From positions 179,473 to 243,472 of the forward strand of contig JAIQGI010000019.1 in NCBI GenBank assembly GCA_020072565.1: DNA of 64,000 bases. The letters run 5' to 3'. The translations under genes and the position numbers were made by a program. Numbering within the stretch: position 1 is the first letter of the stretch; each line of letters begins with the position of its first letter. Source of the stretch: Terriglobia bacterium. GTDB taxonomy: Bacteria; Acidobacteriota; UBA6911. The notes beneath the pieces were generated by a model that did not search any database, had not been told where the DNA came from, and worked only from the letters and a program-made list of their open reading frames with translations. Of the stretch, positions 9,572 to 18,825 are shown piece by piece.

Positions 9572-9808
9572 ACTATCCCACACCCTTGAACCGGGCTTGT
9601 CCTCCCGGCGGGGCAATCCCGAGCAAGCTGCGCGCCGCCGCTGCCAAGCCTCTATAGAAATTCTATCCCAAAGCATCGCCGGATCAAGGAAGCTGTTCAC
9701 GGCAGACGCGCCAGACGACTCCAATCCAACCGATCTCGGAAGGCATGTCTGAGCTGTTTCACCCGAGCTTGATCTCTGCGGCGATCCGCCTGCATCTGCG
9801 CTTGGAGA

Positions 9809-10792
9809 TTACCAGTGGCCGAGAATCGGGTGGGGACGGTAGGGCTCGGCGAGTGCCTTGAGCTCCTCGTCGTCCAGCCTGAGGCTCATGGCTGCAACCG
9901 CCTCGTCAAGTTGACTGATCCTGCTTGCCCCGATGATCGGTGCGGTAATGCCGGGCTGCTGCAGAATCCACGCCAAAGCAACGTGCATGTTGGGAACTCC
10001 GCGTTTCCTCGCCACCACGGTGACCCGATCGACCACGGCAAAATCGGAGTCCTGGTAGTAAAGCTTCTGCCCGTAGTCGTCGGTCTTCGCGCGTAGAGTG
10101 TCCCCGAAATCGTGCTTGCGCCGGTTTCCGGCCAGAAAACCGCGCGCCAGCGGACTCCAGGGTATGAGGCCGATGCGCTCTTCCAGGCACAACGGAATCA
10201 TCTCCCGCTCCTCCTCGCGGTAAATCAGGTTATAGTGATTCTGCATAGTCACGAAGCGCGTCAGGCCCAGGCGATCCGCGGTGTAAAGCATCTTCGCGAA
10301 TTGCCACGCGAACATCGATGATCCCCCAAGATAGCGAGCCTTGCCCGCCTTGACGATGTCGTGGAGCACATGCAGGGTCTCCTCGATCGGGGTTTCGTAG
10401 TCAAACCGGTGAATCTGATAAAGATCGACGTAGTCCGTCCCCAACCGCTTCAAGCTGTCGTCGATCGCATGCATAATGTGCTTCCGGGACAGGCCGCGCT
10501 GGTTGGGATCTTCGCCCATCGGCCAAAAAACCTTGGTGGCAATTACGACTTTGTCCCGCGCCGGGCAAAAATCACGGAGAGCCCGCCCCAGCACTTCCTC
10601 GCTGGCTCCAAGCGAGTACATGTCCGCGGTATCGAAGAAGTTGATTCCCAGCTCCAAGGCGCGTCGGATAAAGGGGCGGCTCTCTTCTTCGTTGAAGACC
10701 CATTGGCGCCATCGCCTCGATCCGTAGGTCATCGCTCCCAGACACAGCCGCGAAACCTTTAACCCTGTTGATCCGAGTCGCACGTATTCCAT
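9809..10792 (-). CDS. Aldo/keto reductase
   Basis: NADPH-dependent aldo/keto reductase of 327 residues, beginning MEYVRLGSTGLKVSRLCLG. The catalytic tetrad is visible: Asp and Tyr in FFDTADMYSLG, Lys in VVIATKVF and His in LYQIHRFD. The C-terminal PIIGASRISQLDEAV is the usual cofactor phosphate-binding motif. The ATG at 10792 has AAGGAAAG just upstream; the longer frame to 10870 starts in low-quality sequence. Length and motifs are those of the family whose best-known members act on oxidised sugars or potassium-channel beta-like substrates. The physiological substrate is unknown. It stands alone between unrelated genes. Confidence 0.9.
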   Translation of the reverse strand: MEYVRLGSTGLKVSRLCLGAMTYGSRRWRQWVFNEEESRPFIRRALELGINFFDTADMYSLGASEEVLGRALRDFCPARDKVVIATKVFWPMGEDPNQRGLSRKHIMHAIDDSLKRLGTDYVDLYQIHRFDYETPIEETLHVLHDIVKAGKARYLGGSSMFAWQFAKMLYTADRLGLTRFVTMQNHYNLIYREEEREMIPLCLEERIGLIPWSPLARGFLAGNRRKHDFGDTLRAKTDDYGQKLYYQDSDFAVVDRVTVVARKRGVPNMHVALAWILQQPGITAPIIGASRISQLDEAVAAMSLRLDDEELKALAEPYRPHPILGHW

Positions 10793-11054
10793 GTCTTTCC
10801 TTTCCCTTCCCTTCCAATCCTGCCACAGCCCCATGCCGGAGCGTTCGATGCCCCGGGTCCCGTGAGTCACTTCAGGGTCCCGGCTGAGATCACCCTGATC
10901 CCAAAAGCCAGCGCAACTTCAGATCTTACCCCCCATATCCGACAGTGCAAGGCATGTTGAGCTGGTGGATCCGCGGAACTATGGGATTTCCCAGCCCGGA
11001 TGTTCGAACGGTCGACAGCGCTGGAAAAGCGGAACGCTCCTTTTCGCCGGTCAG

Positions 11055-11954
11055 CTATTTTGCTGCCGCCAGGGTGAGCCACGCCACCACGGGAAAATGG
11101 TCGCTCGGGGTTTGCCCGTTTTCCGAATAGGTGACGATCTCGATCTTTTCCACCGCCACGGCTCCACGCACCAGGATCCAGTCAATGCGCGATCCTCCCT
11201 CGACAGGAGGCTTGAAGCCGTTGAAAGTGTTGAGCTTTTCGTTCACATGCTCACGAGCGAGCGACCACGTGTCCGCAAAACCGCCATCCTTCACGAGGAT
11301 CTCATACGGCTTGCTGCTGCCGGCCGCCGAGTTGAAGTCGCCGGTCAGCAGCACGGGCAGATCGGTCCTGAGTTGGTCGACGCGTTCGACGATCAGGGCG
11401 GCGCCCTTCTGGCGGGCCAGCTCGATGTCGTTGTCGAGATGCGTGTTCCAGAAGTAGAACTCGCGTCCCGTGGACCGCTCGCGGAAGCGCACCCATGTGA
11501 CCATGCGGCGGTTCGTGTTGCCCCAGGTCGAGGAACCGATAACTGCCGGCGTGTCCGACAGCCAGAAGTGGTCATATGTCAACGGCTCAAAGCGATCGCG
11601 CCGGTAGAACACCGCCATGAATTCGCCCCGGCTGCCGCCTTCGCGCCCGAGGCCGATCCACTCGTAGTCCGAAAGGTCGGCGGCGAGGTCCTTCAGCTGG
11701 GCATAAAGCCCTTCCTGTGTGCCGATGAGGTCCGGCGCCAGGCGCCGGATGCAATTGCGCATCACCGGCCACCGCTCGGACCATGAGTTGGGCGGTTTGG
11801 AGCCAGCATACCTCAAGTTAAATGTCATTACGCGAAGTGAAACGGCTTCCGAGGCAAGCCCGGAGGCAGCGTAGAAGGCCGCGGCAGCGCCAGTCACTAC
11901 GATGGCAAGCGTGACCGCAAGGACGGAGAGGATCTTCCACCGGCAGTTTAACAT
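11055..11954 (-). CDS. Exported endonuclease/exonuclease/phosphatase family protein
   Basis: 299 residues with an N-terminal signal or anchor helix (ILSVLAVTLAIVVTGAAAAF). The mature part has the EEP-fold motifs in order: VMTFNLRYAG (Asn ligand), IGTQEG (catalytic Glu), FYFWNTHLDND (His/Asp), LLTGDFNSAAG (Asp/Asn), RIDWILVRG (Asp) and a terminal SDHFPVVA (Asp-His). All catalytic residues of an Mg-dependent phosphodiesterase are therefore present. Acidobacterial and Bacteroidetes members are usually annotated as secreted phosphodiesterases; the substrate is not evident. The ATG at 11954 is preferred because GGGGGC lies upstream and the signal peptide starts directly. Confidence 0.88.
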   Translation of the reverse strand: MLNCRWKILSVLAVTLAIVVTGAAAAFYAASGLASEAVSLRVMTFNLRYAGSKPPNSWSERWPVMRNCIRRLAPDLIGTQEGLYAQLKDLAADLSDYEWIGLGREGGSRGEFMAVFYRRDRFEPLTYDHFWLSDTPAVIGSSTWGNTNRRMVTWVRFRERSTGREFYFWNTHLDNDIELARQKGAALIVERVDQLRTDLPVLLTGDFNSAAGSSKPYEILVKDGGFADTWSLAREHVNEKLNTFNGFKPPVEGGSRIDWILVRGAVAVEKIEIVTYSENGQTPSDHFPVVAWLTLAAAK

Positions 11955-12198
11955 GATGCCATCGTGCCCCCTTTCCGGGCCGCAGTCCATCAGCGGTTTG
12001 AACAGGTCCGGCTAAGAATATCACAACGGATTGGAGCTGGCCGCGGATTGCCTGCTCCTGTGGGCCAGGATGCCAGGCCGCCGGCAGCACATTTTGGCGC
12101 CGCCTGCCCCCCGATTTGTGTTAGAAGAGTGGAGTTCCCCAAGTCGGAACGGCACCGTGTGCAACGCTCCGCATATCCGGGAGGGGTGGAGGTCTGCC

Positions 12199-13446
12199 AT
12201 GATTGGGCTTTCGGAAAAGAGCGCAAGGCTGCTGTTGGCTATAAGCGTGTTGTTCTCGCTGCCACTCCATGGAGCGGGTTCCATAGGGGCCATTTCGGAC
12301 GGCACTTCGAACCGGACCGCAGCAGTGCCGGATTACGCCGAAGACCCCGCGATCATGATCTTTCCGCAATTCGCCGACGGTGGCGGATACAAGACGAACT
12401 TCCTGCTCACGAATGCGACCACTACAGACACCATAGCCACCTTGACCTTTCACTCCGATACGGGTGCTCCGCTGGATCTGACAATCGGCGGCGCAACCGC
12501 GAGTTCCCATCCGATCTTCCTACCGGCGCAGGGATCCGCAAAAGTGACGACATCCGGCGTCCCGGCATCGGCAGTTGTAGGGTGGGCAAGCGTTACGACC
12601 TCCTCATCTGTCAAACTGAACGGCACCGCAGTGTTCCAGTTCTTCAATGACCAGGGCCTGTTCTCGGAAGCTTCGGTCCCTGCGGTCTTGCCGGTCTCCA
12701 CCGTTGATTTCTATGCTGAAGAGGAAGGCGGCTTCAGAACCGGCTTCGCCCTGGCCAATCCCGGCGCGACTACGGCGCAGGGAATGCTCACCTTGCGGAG
12801 ATTAGACGGGACGGTGTTCGATACCCGGCCCATATCCGTGAAACCGGGCAACCACGTTGCGACGTACCTGTGGCAGATTTTCGGGGAGCGCGCTCCGTCT
12901 GGGAGAGCTGAGATTGCGCTCACATCAGGCTGTCTCGCGGCGACTGCACTCCGTTACCACACCTCCTCTGTTTTCAGCACCGTGTCGGTCGGGCAGCCCG
13001 GATTTGCCGGCGCAGGCGTCGCCGTCATGTTCTCTCCGAACGGTGGTGTCAGAAACCGGCTCATAGCCGAGATCGATAAGGCAGAATCCACGATCGACAT
13101 AGCCATCTACTCCTTCACGGCCGACCAGATTCGCGATGCCCTGACCAACGCGCGCGACAGGGGAGTGCAGATACGCATCATCGCGGATATGAGCCAGGCG
13201 AACGGCCCGGGGAGCGAAATCAGCCGCCTCGAGCAATTGGGCTTCCAAGTGAAAAGGTCCTCCGGGCTCCTCTCGGGAATCATGCACAACAAGTACATGA
13301 TCATCGACTCCGCGCTCCTGTTCACGGGCAGCTACAACTGGTCTGCGAGCGCAGAGGACAACAACTTCGAAAACGCCCTGTTCATTCAAGGTTCGACGGC
13401 GATCCGGGATTACATCGCTGATTTTCAACAGATCTGGACGCGGTAA
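12199..13446 (+). CDS. Secreted phospholipase-D-like nuclease fused to an adhesin-like N-terminal domain
   Basis: 415 residues. A signal peptide (about 1 to 27) is followed by a beta-rich region (about 45 to 270) containing IFPQFADGGGYKTNFLLTN and GGFRTGFALANPG, two related segments of a repeat often seen in secreted acidobacterial proteins. The C-terminal 140 residues form a phospholipase-D-like domain with one HKD motif (HNKYMIIDS) followed by GSYNWS, as in the Nuc-type single-HKD nucleases that act as dimers. The start has GGAGG 6 bases upstream. The combination suggests a secreted or surface-bound phosphodiesterase; nuclease and lipase activity cannot be told apart from sequence alone. 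Confidence 0.85.
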   Translation: MIGLSEKSARLLLAISVLFSLPLHGAGSIGAISDGTSNRTAAVPDYAEDPAIMIFPQFADGGGYKTNFLLTNATTTDTIATLTFHSDTGAPLDLTIGGATASSHPIFLPAQGSAKVTTSGVPASAVVGWASVTTSSSVKLNGTAVFQFFNDQGLFSEASVPAVLPVSTVDFYAEEEGGFRTGFALANPGATTAQGMLTLRRLDGTVFDTRPISVKPGNHVATYLWQIFGERAPSGRAEIALTSGCLAATALRYHTSSVFSTVSVGQPGFAGAGVAVMFSPNGGVRNRLIAEIDKAESTIDIAIYSFTADQIRDALTNARDRGVQIRIIADMSQANGPGSEISRLEQLGFQVKRSSGLLSGIMHNKYMIIDSALLFTGSYNWSASAEDNNFENALFIQGSTAIRDYIADFQQIWTR

Positions 13447-13669
13447 CCCGGGAACCTGCAACCTCGGAATAGGGGTGGGCCCGCGAGGCGGCATGCTCAC
13501 CTGGCATCGATGGAGGCGAGCGTGATCAGGATAGCCTGGCCGGGTGAGGTGCGCTTGCCGATTTCGGTTTGGGCCCGCAAAGATGTCGATGCTCATTAAA
13601 TGGACAAGGATCGGCTGTGCAGGCATTCTTATTCATTGACTTCGAATTCTACCGCCGGGGAGAAGGCCC

Positions 13670-14920
13670 ATGAACGAGACCGCATTGGAGAGATTCCTTC
13701 GCTACGCCAGGATTGACACCCAGTCCGCGGATGATGCACCAAGCTACCCGAGCACGGAAAAACAGTTGGACCTCTTGAGACTGCTCGTGGCGGAGTTAAC
13801 CGGGCTGGGATTAAAGAACGTGACAATCGACGAACATGGTTACGTCACGGCCACCATACCGGGCAATCTGCCGCCGGGCCATTCGGCGCGCGGCCGCGTG
13901 CCCGCCATCGGCTTGATCGCTCATGTCGACACTTCACCATCGGCCAGCGGGAAGGACGTGAAGCCGCAGGTCGTCGAATATAGAGGCGGCGACATCAGCC
14001 TGCCCGGCGATCCCGGCGTGGTCATCCGGATTTCGGAGAATCCGGCATTACTCGACGAGCTCGGCAGAACCATTGTCACTTCCGACGGAACCACCCTGCT
14101 GGGCGCGGACGACAAGGCGGGCATCGCCATCATCATGACCGCGGCGCAGAATCTGCTCGCCAATCCCGCTCAGCTGCACGGGGACATCCGGATCTGCTTC
14201 ACGCCGGACGAGGAGGTCGGGGCAGGCACGAAGTATTTGGACATTCAGAAATTCGGCGCCCGATTCGCATATACGTTGGACGGGGACACGCCGGGCGAGC
14301 TGAACAAGGAAACCTTCAGCGCCAACCAGGCCATCATTACCGTTCACGGGCGGAACATCCACCCCGGGACCGCCAAGGGGATCATGATCAACTCTATCAG
14401 GGCGATGGGGGACATCATAGTGCGGATCCCGAAGGACATCGCACCGGAGATGACCGAGGGCTACGAACCCTACATCCACCCGCACGTCCTGGAAGGGGCT
14501 GAAGCGAAATCCACGTTAAAAATACTCCTCAGGGACTTCCACACGCCGGGGCTGGACATTCTGAAAAAAAAGCTGGAAGAAATCGTGGCCGAAGTGCAGG
14601 GGCTGCATCCGAGGGCGAAGATCGAGCTGAAGATCATCGAACAGTACCGGAACATGAAAGACTACATGGGCAGCGACCCACGGGTCCTCGATTGCCTTTG
14701 GGAGGCAGCGCAACGCGCCGGGCTCGATCCGAAATGGAAGCCGATTCGGGGCGGCACGGACGGTTCGAGGCTCACGGAACGAGGCTTGCCGTGCCCGAAC
14801 ATCTTCACTGGCGGGGCGAATTTTCACGGGCCCACAGAATGGCTTTCGGTCTACGGCATGGAAAAATCGGTGGAGACCGTCGTAAACCTCGTTCAAATCT
14901 GGGTCGAAAAATGCTCATAA
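13670..14920 (+). CDS. pepT: Peptidase T (tripeptide aminopeptidase)
   Basis: 416-residue cytoplasmic zinc aminopeptidase of family M20B, full length for the family. Visible zinc-site motifs are GLIAHVDTSP, LLGADDKAGIAI, FTPDEEVG (catalytic and ligand Glu), YTLDGDTPGEL and the C-terminal TGGANFHGPTEWL. It removes the N-terminal residue from tripeptides. GGAGAAGG lies just upstream of the start. It fits with the POT-type peptide transporters and secreted peptidases elsewhere in the window as part of peptide use. Confidence 0.95.
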   Translation: MNETALERFLRYARIDTQSADDAPSYPSTEKQLDLLRLLVAELTGLGLKNVTIDEHGYVTATIPGNLPPGHSARGRVPAIGLIAHVDTSPSASGKDVKPQVVEYRGGDISLPGDPGVVIRISENPALLDELGRTIVTSDGTTLLGADDKAGIAIIMTAAQNLLANPAQLHGDIRICFTPDEEVGAGTKYLDIQKFGARFAYTLDGDTPGELNKETFSANQAIITVHGRNIHPGTAKGIMINSIRAMGDIIVRIPKDIAPEMTEGYEPYIHPHVLEGAEAKSTLKILLRDFHTPGLDILKKKLEEIVAEVQGLHPRAKIELKIIEQYRNMKDYMGSDPRVLDCLWEAAQRAGLDPKWKPIRGGTDGSRLTERGLPCPNIFTGGANFHGPTEWLSVYGMEKSVETVVNLVQIWVEKCS

Positions 14921-15099
14921 GAAATCAACCCACGAAATACAAAGTGCGCCTTAGCCGCATCCCAAAAAACTCAACGCTGAGATCGCAGAAACCGCAGAAC
15001 ATTTGAGATTCCCGCCCGCCGGGCAGGGATCCGATCGTACGCAGCACGAGACAGTTCGCGCATCTTGTATATTTCAGGCTTAGAATTTCCTCCGTTACC

Positions 15100-16374
15100 T
15101 TAGATCAGCGGTGTGGTCCCTGGGACGGCCGCAGGGTCCACGGGATTGGGTCCGAACTCGTATTTGGGCGGAGAGAGATCGAGCTTGGACGACTCCATGG
15201 CCCAGTCCCAGGAGATCGCGCGGCCCGTGTAGGCGCTCATCCGGCCAATCACCGCACACATGGTGCTCTCGGCAATCTGGCGGCCCTCGTTGAGAACCTG
15301 GCCGCTCCGGATCGAGGCGATCAGATCCGCGTGCTCCAGGACGTAGGGATTCGGCTCGTCGCCTGCGAACTTCCAGGGCTTCTCGCCCCTGATCTCGCCG
15401 GAGCTCAATGCCACCCCCTTCGTGCCGACAATGCGTTCCTCGACCCGCTCGGCGCAGCCCTTGGTCTGCCGGCACATGCTGGCCACCCGGACGCCGTTCG
15501 GGTACTCGAACTCGACGAAGAAGTGATCGAAGATGTTGCCGTATTCAGGAGAGACACGAACCTGGCGGCCACCCATGCCCATGATATTCCTGGGCATCGT
15601 GCCGAGGGCCCAATTGACAACGTCGATGTTGTGGACGTGCTGCTCGACGATATGGTCGCCCGAAAGCCAAGTGAAGTAGAGCCAGTTGCGGCACTGCCAC
15701 TCCATTTCAGTCATGTTCGGGTCGCGCTTCCTGACCCAGAGGTCGCCCATGTTCCAGTAGCATTGGGCCGCCACGATCTCGCCGATCTGCCCACCGTGAA
15801 CCCGGTTCATCATCTCGCGATAGAGCTTCTGGTGGCGTCGCTGAGTCCCGGCGACAATGGCCAGCCCTTTTTGTTTGGCCAGATCGGAAGAGGCAATGAC
15901 CGAGCGCACGCCGAGGGGGTCCACGGCCACGGGCTTCTCCATGAACACGTGCTTGCCGGCCTCGATGGCCGCCTTGAGGTGAATGGGCCGGAAGCCGGGG
16001 GGCGCGGCGGTGACGATGAGGTTTACATCGGGGCAGGCACAGACCTGGAGGTAGTTGTCGAAGCTGGAAAAACAGCGATTCGCCGGCACGTTGATCCGGT
16101 CCGGGAAAGTTTCTTTGAGTCTCTTGAGAGCGCTCTCGACCCGGTCGGGCACCAGATCGCCCAACGCAACGACTTCGACGCCGGCCGCAGCGTTGAGGCA
16201 GTCGATGGTCGCACCCGTCCCGCGACCGCCGCAGCCGATGACTCCCACCTTGATCGTATCCGCCCCTGCGGCGAAGAGCCCCAGGTTGCCGGGAATAGCC
16301 GTCGCGAGCGAAGCCGCAGCAGCCGTCTTGACGAAATCACGCCGGGTCACTGCCGAACTTTCGAAGCTATCCAT
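15100..16374 (-). CDS. Tat-exported Gfo/Idh/MocA family oxidoreductase
   Basis: 424 residues. A twin-arginine signal (VTRRDFVKTAAAASLATA) precedes a Rossmann domain beginning IKVGVIGCGGRGTGA. The hallmark FMEKPVAVDPLGVRS with the catalytic lysine lies near residue 143. The C-terminal substrate domain contains GDHIVEQHVHNIDVVNW, whose histidines are typical of this branch. It is only distantly similar to the homologue at 1198-2547, so it is not a recent duplicate. The TIM-barrel isomerase gene just upstream lies in the same direction with a gap of about 100 bases, mirroring the isomerase/oxidoreductase pairing at the window start. Confidence 0.9.
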   Translation of the reverse strand: MDSFESSAVTRRDFVKTAAAASLATAIPGNLGLFAAGADTIKVGVIGCGGRGTGATIDCLNAAAGVEVVALGDLVPDRVESALKRLKETFPDRINVPANRCFSSFDNYLQVCACPDVNLIVTAAPPGFRPIHLKAAIEAGKHVFMEKPVAVDPLGVRSVIASSDLAKQKGLAIVAGTQRRHQKLYREMMNRVHGGQIGEIVAAQCYWNMGDLWVRKRDPNMTEMEWQCRNWLYFTWLSGDHIVEQHVHNIDVVNWALGTMPRNIMGMGGRQVRVSPEYGNIFDHFFVEFEYPNGVRVASMCRQTKGCAERVEERIVGTKGVALSSGEIRGEKPWKFAGDEPNPYVLEHADLIASIRSGQVLNEGRQIAESTMCAVIGRMSAYTGRAISWDWAMESSKLDLSPPKYEFGPNPVDPAAVPGTTPLI

Positions 16375-16475
16375 TGTTTCCTCCTCTTTTTCCTGGAGTG
16401 AAGGGCGCGCGCAAGCTTGCGCATTCCAAGGACTACATCGCCCGTCGGCAACAGGGAGTTGGCTCCCCTGTCATT

Positions 16476-17399
16476 TCAAAATTGGTCGCAGGCGCGATAG
16501 GCGTCGATCACCGCCTGCTCGCCGTCCTTACCGGGTCTGCTCTGGCCGTGCTCCATGCACAGCACGCCCTGGTAGCCTTTCCCATAAATCCATTTGAAGA
16601 CGTTCCGGTAGTTGATCTCACCCGTCGTCGGCTCGTTCCGTCCTGGATTGTCGCCGATGTGGAATGCCGCGATCTCGTCCCACGCTGCCTCGATGTTAGG
16701 GATGAGGTTGCCCTCGGTGATCTGCTGGTGGTACAGGTCGTCGATGATCCTGCATGACGGGCTGTTGGCGGCCTTGCAGATCTCGTAGGCCTGGGGAATT
16801 TTCGTCAGGAACAGACCGGGATGGTTCTTGGGATTGAGGGGCTCGAGGACAAGAACGAGGCCGGCAGGCTGGCAGACATCCATGCATGCCCGGAGGTTCT
16901 CCACCACGTTGGCGGTCTGGTAATCCCAGGCCAGGCTCTCATCGTAGCGTCCCGGCACGACCAGGGCTTGTTTGCAGGCGGTCCGATTCATCGTCTCGAT
17001 GCCCTGCTTCATTTTTTGCAGGAGCATTTCCCGCACGTCCTTGTCGCGAGTGACAAAGCTCTTCTTGCTGAAATCAGCGTAGAGAACGAAGGGGCCCAGG
17101 ATCATGTCGCGCTTCGGCAGTTCTCGAGCGATGAGATCCTGCTGATCGACCGGGCGGTTCATGATTCCGTTGTCGAACATGGCCCTGAATCCCTGATCCG
17201 CGGCGAACTGGATCTGAGCAACGAGGTCGTCGCCGGCGAGGGCCTTGAACTGGCCGAAGCTCGGCGCGTATTTGAGCTTGAAGCGGCCGGGTTTGCCTCC
17301 GGCGGGCACGGCCGCCTGACCGGCTGTCGCAGCCGAGGTCGGGATTGCCAGCACTGTGGCCGCCGCTACACTCTGGGCAATAAAATCCCTGCGTTTCAT
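16476..17399 (-). CDS. Tat-exported hydroxypyruvate isomerase-like TIM-barrel protein
   Basis: 307 residues. It starts MKRRDFIAQSVAAATVLA, a twin-arginine signal, with AAGGGGG upstream of the ATG at 17399. The barrel carries motifs of the hydroxypyruvate isomerase branch: VLEPLNPKNHPG (Glu ligand), IIDDLYHQQ (Asp-His), AFHIGDNPGRNEP and a terminal CMEHGQSRPG. Cytoplasmic Hyi proteins lack a signal, so an exported form suggests a different sugar substrate. It is probably co-expressed with the oxidoreductase downstream. Confidence 0.88.
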   Translation of the reverse strand: MKRRDFIAQSVAAATVLAIPTSAATAGQAAVPAGGKPGRFKLKYAPSFGQFKALAGDDLVAQIQFAADQGFRAMFDNGIMNRPVDQQDLIARELPKRDMILGPFVLYADFSKKSFVTRDKDVREMLLQKMKQGIETMNRTACKQALVVPGRYDESLAWDYQTANVVENLRACMDVCQPAGLVLVLEPLNPKNHPGLFLTKIPQAYEICKAANSPSCRIIDDLYHQQITEGNLIPNIEAAWDEIAAFHIGDNPGRNEPTTGEINYRNVFKWIYGKGYQGVLCMEHGQSRPGKDGEQAVIDAYRACDQF

Positions 17400-17506
17400 G
17401 AGCGCACCCCCTTCACGCAAGATTAGGAAATGCTTATATCATTTTCTCGCGAGAAGCGAATCGAATTTATGACTAAAAATCTTAGCGCCCTCCGCCCTCA
17501 GATTTT

Positions 17507-17944
17507 TTGTTGCGGCTATGGCGAACCGTGCGTTTCGTGGCTGCCTTCTGCCCGTTCTGCAACATCCCGTATACACGTTCAAACCGTTTACGATACTCTT
17601 TAGAAGAGCGTTTCGCCCGGGCATGGAAGAGCTGGCTGGAACATCCTTTGGAAAAGGAGCCTTTCGAGGCTGCCGCCCAGGTCGCCCGCCTCCTGCAAAC
17701 GCCGAAGCAGGTGAGCCGGCCACGATGGATCCCTCTGGCGGCGGCCGCGGCAGTGATGTGCTCGATAGGAGTCTCCGTGTTCCTGGTGTTGCGGCAGGCT
17801 CCCCCTTCTCAGCCGCCGGCTGAAACCCGAGAGGTTTCTTCTTTGGGAAAGGGAGAGATCTTGATCTGGCTTGATGATCGCACGCCTCTATACATGACCT
17901 TTCAGCCTCCGGATGCCCCGGACTCTTCAGGAGGGAAACGATGA
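17507..17944 (+). CDS. Small single-pass protein, anti-sigma-like, upstream of tonB-type gene
   Basis: A frame of 145 codons overlapping the next gene by 4 bases (ATGA). The central part has an amphipathic helix region (LEERFARAWKSWLE, then AAAQVARLL) and one transmembrane helix (IPLAAAAAVMCSIGVSVFLVL, about residues 76 to 96), followed by a short outer tail (GKGEILIWLDDRTPLYMTF). This layout resembles short anti-sigma or regulatory proteins placed before TonB-family genes in acidobacteria, but no zinc-finger motif or adjacent sigma factor is present. The start is uncertain: the frame opens with TTG, and the first 40 codons are poorly protein-like. Confidence 0.5.
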   Translation: MLRLWRTVRFVAAFCPFCNIPYTRSNRLRYSLEERFARAWKSWLEHPLEKEPFEAAAQVARLLQTPKQVSRPRWIPLAAAAAVMCSIGVSVFLVLRQAPPSQPPAETREVSSLGKGEILIWLDDRTPLYMTFQPPDAPDSSGGKR

Positions 17945-18792
17945 AGCTATCCTTCAAAGGACTATCCCTTGGCTTTCTCCTGTGGTTGAGCGGCTGGGCA
18001 TGCCTGGGATCCGAGCGGCCGGAATCGGATAGGTTGGTTACCCGCTTCACGATTCTTGTGGGATTCCCATCCAGGGAGCAGCCGGTAACGGGAGTGCCTC
18101 TCCTGGTGCCGGGATCGGTCATTCCCGTGGGCTCCGGAAGTGGCGACGAGAAGGATTCCGTTCTCGAAAAAAGCTCGTCCTTCAACAAGGTTGTAGAAAG
18201 ACTGTGGGCGACCTTCCGGCTCGACTCCAGCCGGCAACCACAGAAATCGATATTAACTACGCTGACGCTGGGAAGGCCGGCCGAGTTGCCCCCAATCGAG
18301 AATGCCGGGCTCGCCATATCGGCGACTCTCGTAGGCCTTAGCGATAAGACCGCCACGTTTAGGGTGGTTTTTAAGCAGGGACCGAAGCCGCTGGCTGATT
18401 CTACTGTCAATGTTGCCGTGGACGGGCGAGCGGTTGTGGGGGGAGTGGACGGGGATTCGGCTCCTCACATTTTCGTCATTGTCGAACCGCAGACTGCGGG
18501 GAGCGGCGACAAAATGGAGGGGCTGACGGCGCCGGTAATCCTGTACAAGTGTTTCCCTGTCTATCCGGAAGATGCGAGAAGAAAGAAGATCAGCGGTGTC
18601 GCTGTCATCGAGGTCATCATCGATGAAACCGGCCAGATCGCCGAAGCCAAGGTCCTGGACTCGCCTGACCCGAGTTTCAGCCAGGCGGCCCTGGAGGCTC
18701 TCAAACAGTGGAAGTTCGAGCCGGCAAGAAGGCCAGACGGCAAATCCCTGGCCGTACGCACCGCGATCTCCTTTGATTTCAAGTGGCGCTGA
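17941..18792 (+). CDS. TonB family protein with C-terminal energy-transducer domain
   Basis: 283 residues. The N-terminus has a signal or anchor segment (LSLGFLLWLSGWACLG). The C-terminal 90 residues form a TonB domain: CFPVYPEDARRKKISGVAVIE, then DETGQIAEAKVLDSPDPSF and AALEALKQWKFEPA. Unlike classical TonB there is no long proline-rich spacer, only a region of about 150 residues with no motif I recognise. In this phylum many such proteins accompany regulators or transporters rather than ExbBD. It overlaps the small upstream gene by 4 bases and precedes the permease gene by 33 bases, so the three may form one operon. Confidence 0.8.
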   Translation: MKLSFKGLSLGFLLWLSGWACLGSERPESDRLVTRFTILVGFPSREQPVTGVPLLVPGSVIPVGSGSGDEKDSVLEKSSSFNKVVERLWATFRLDSSRQPQKSILTTLTLGRPAELPPIENAGLAISATLVGLSDKTATFRVVFKQGPKPLADSTVNVAVDGRAVVGGVDGDSAPHIFVIVEPQTAGSGDKMEGLTAPVILYKCFPVYPEDARRKKISGVAVIEVIIDETGQIAEAKVLDSPDPSFSQAALEALKQWKFEPARRPDGKSLAVRTAISFDFKWR

Positions 18793-18825
18793 CGTCTTTA
18801 GTCTCCTGTGGCTGAGGAACGGGCT

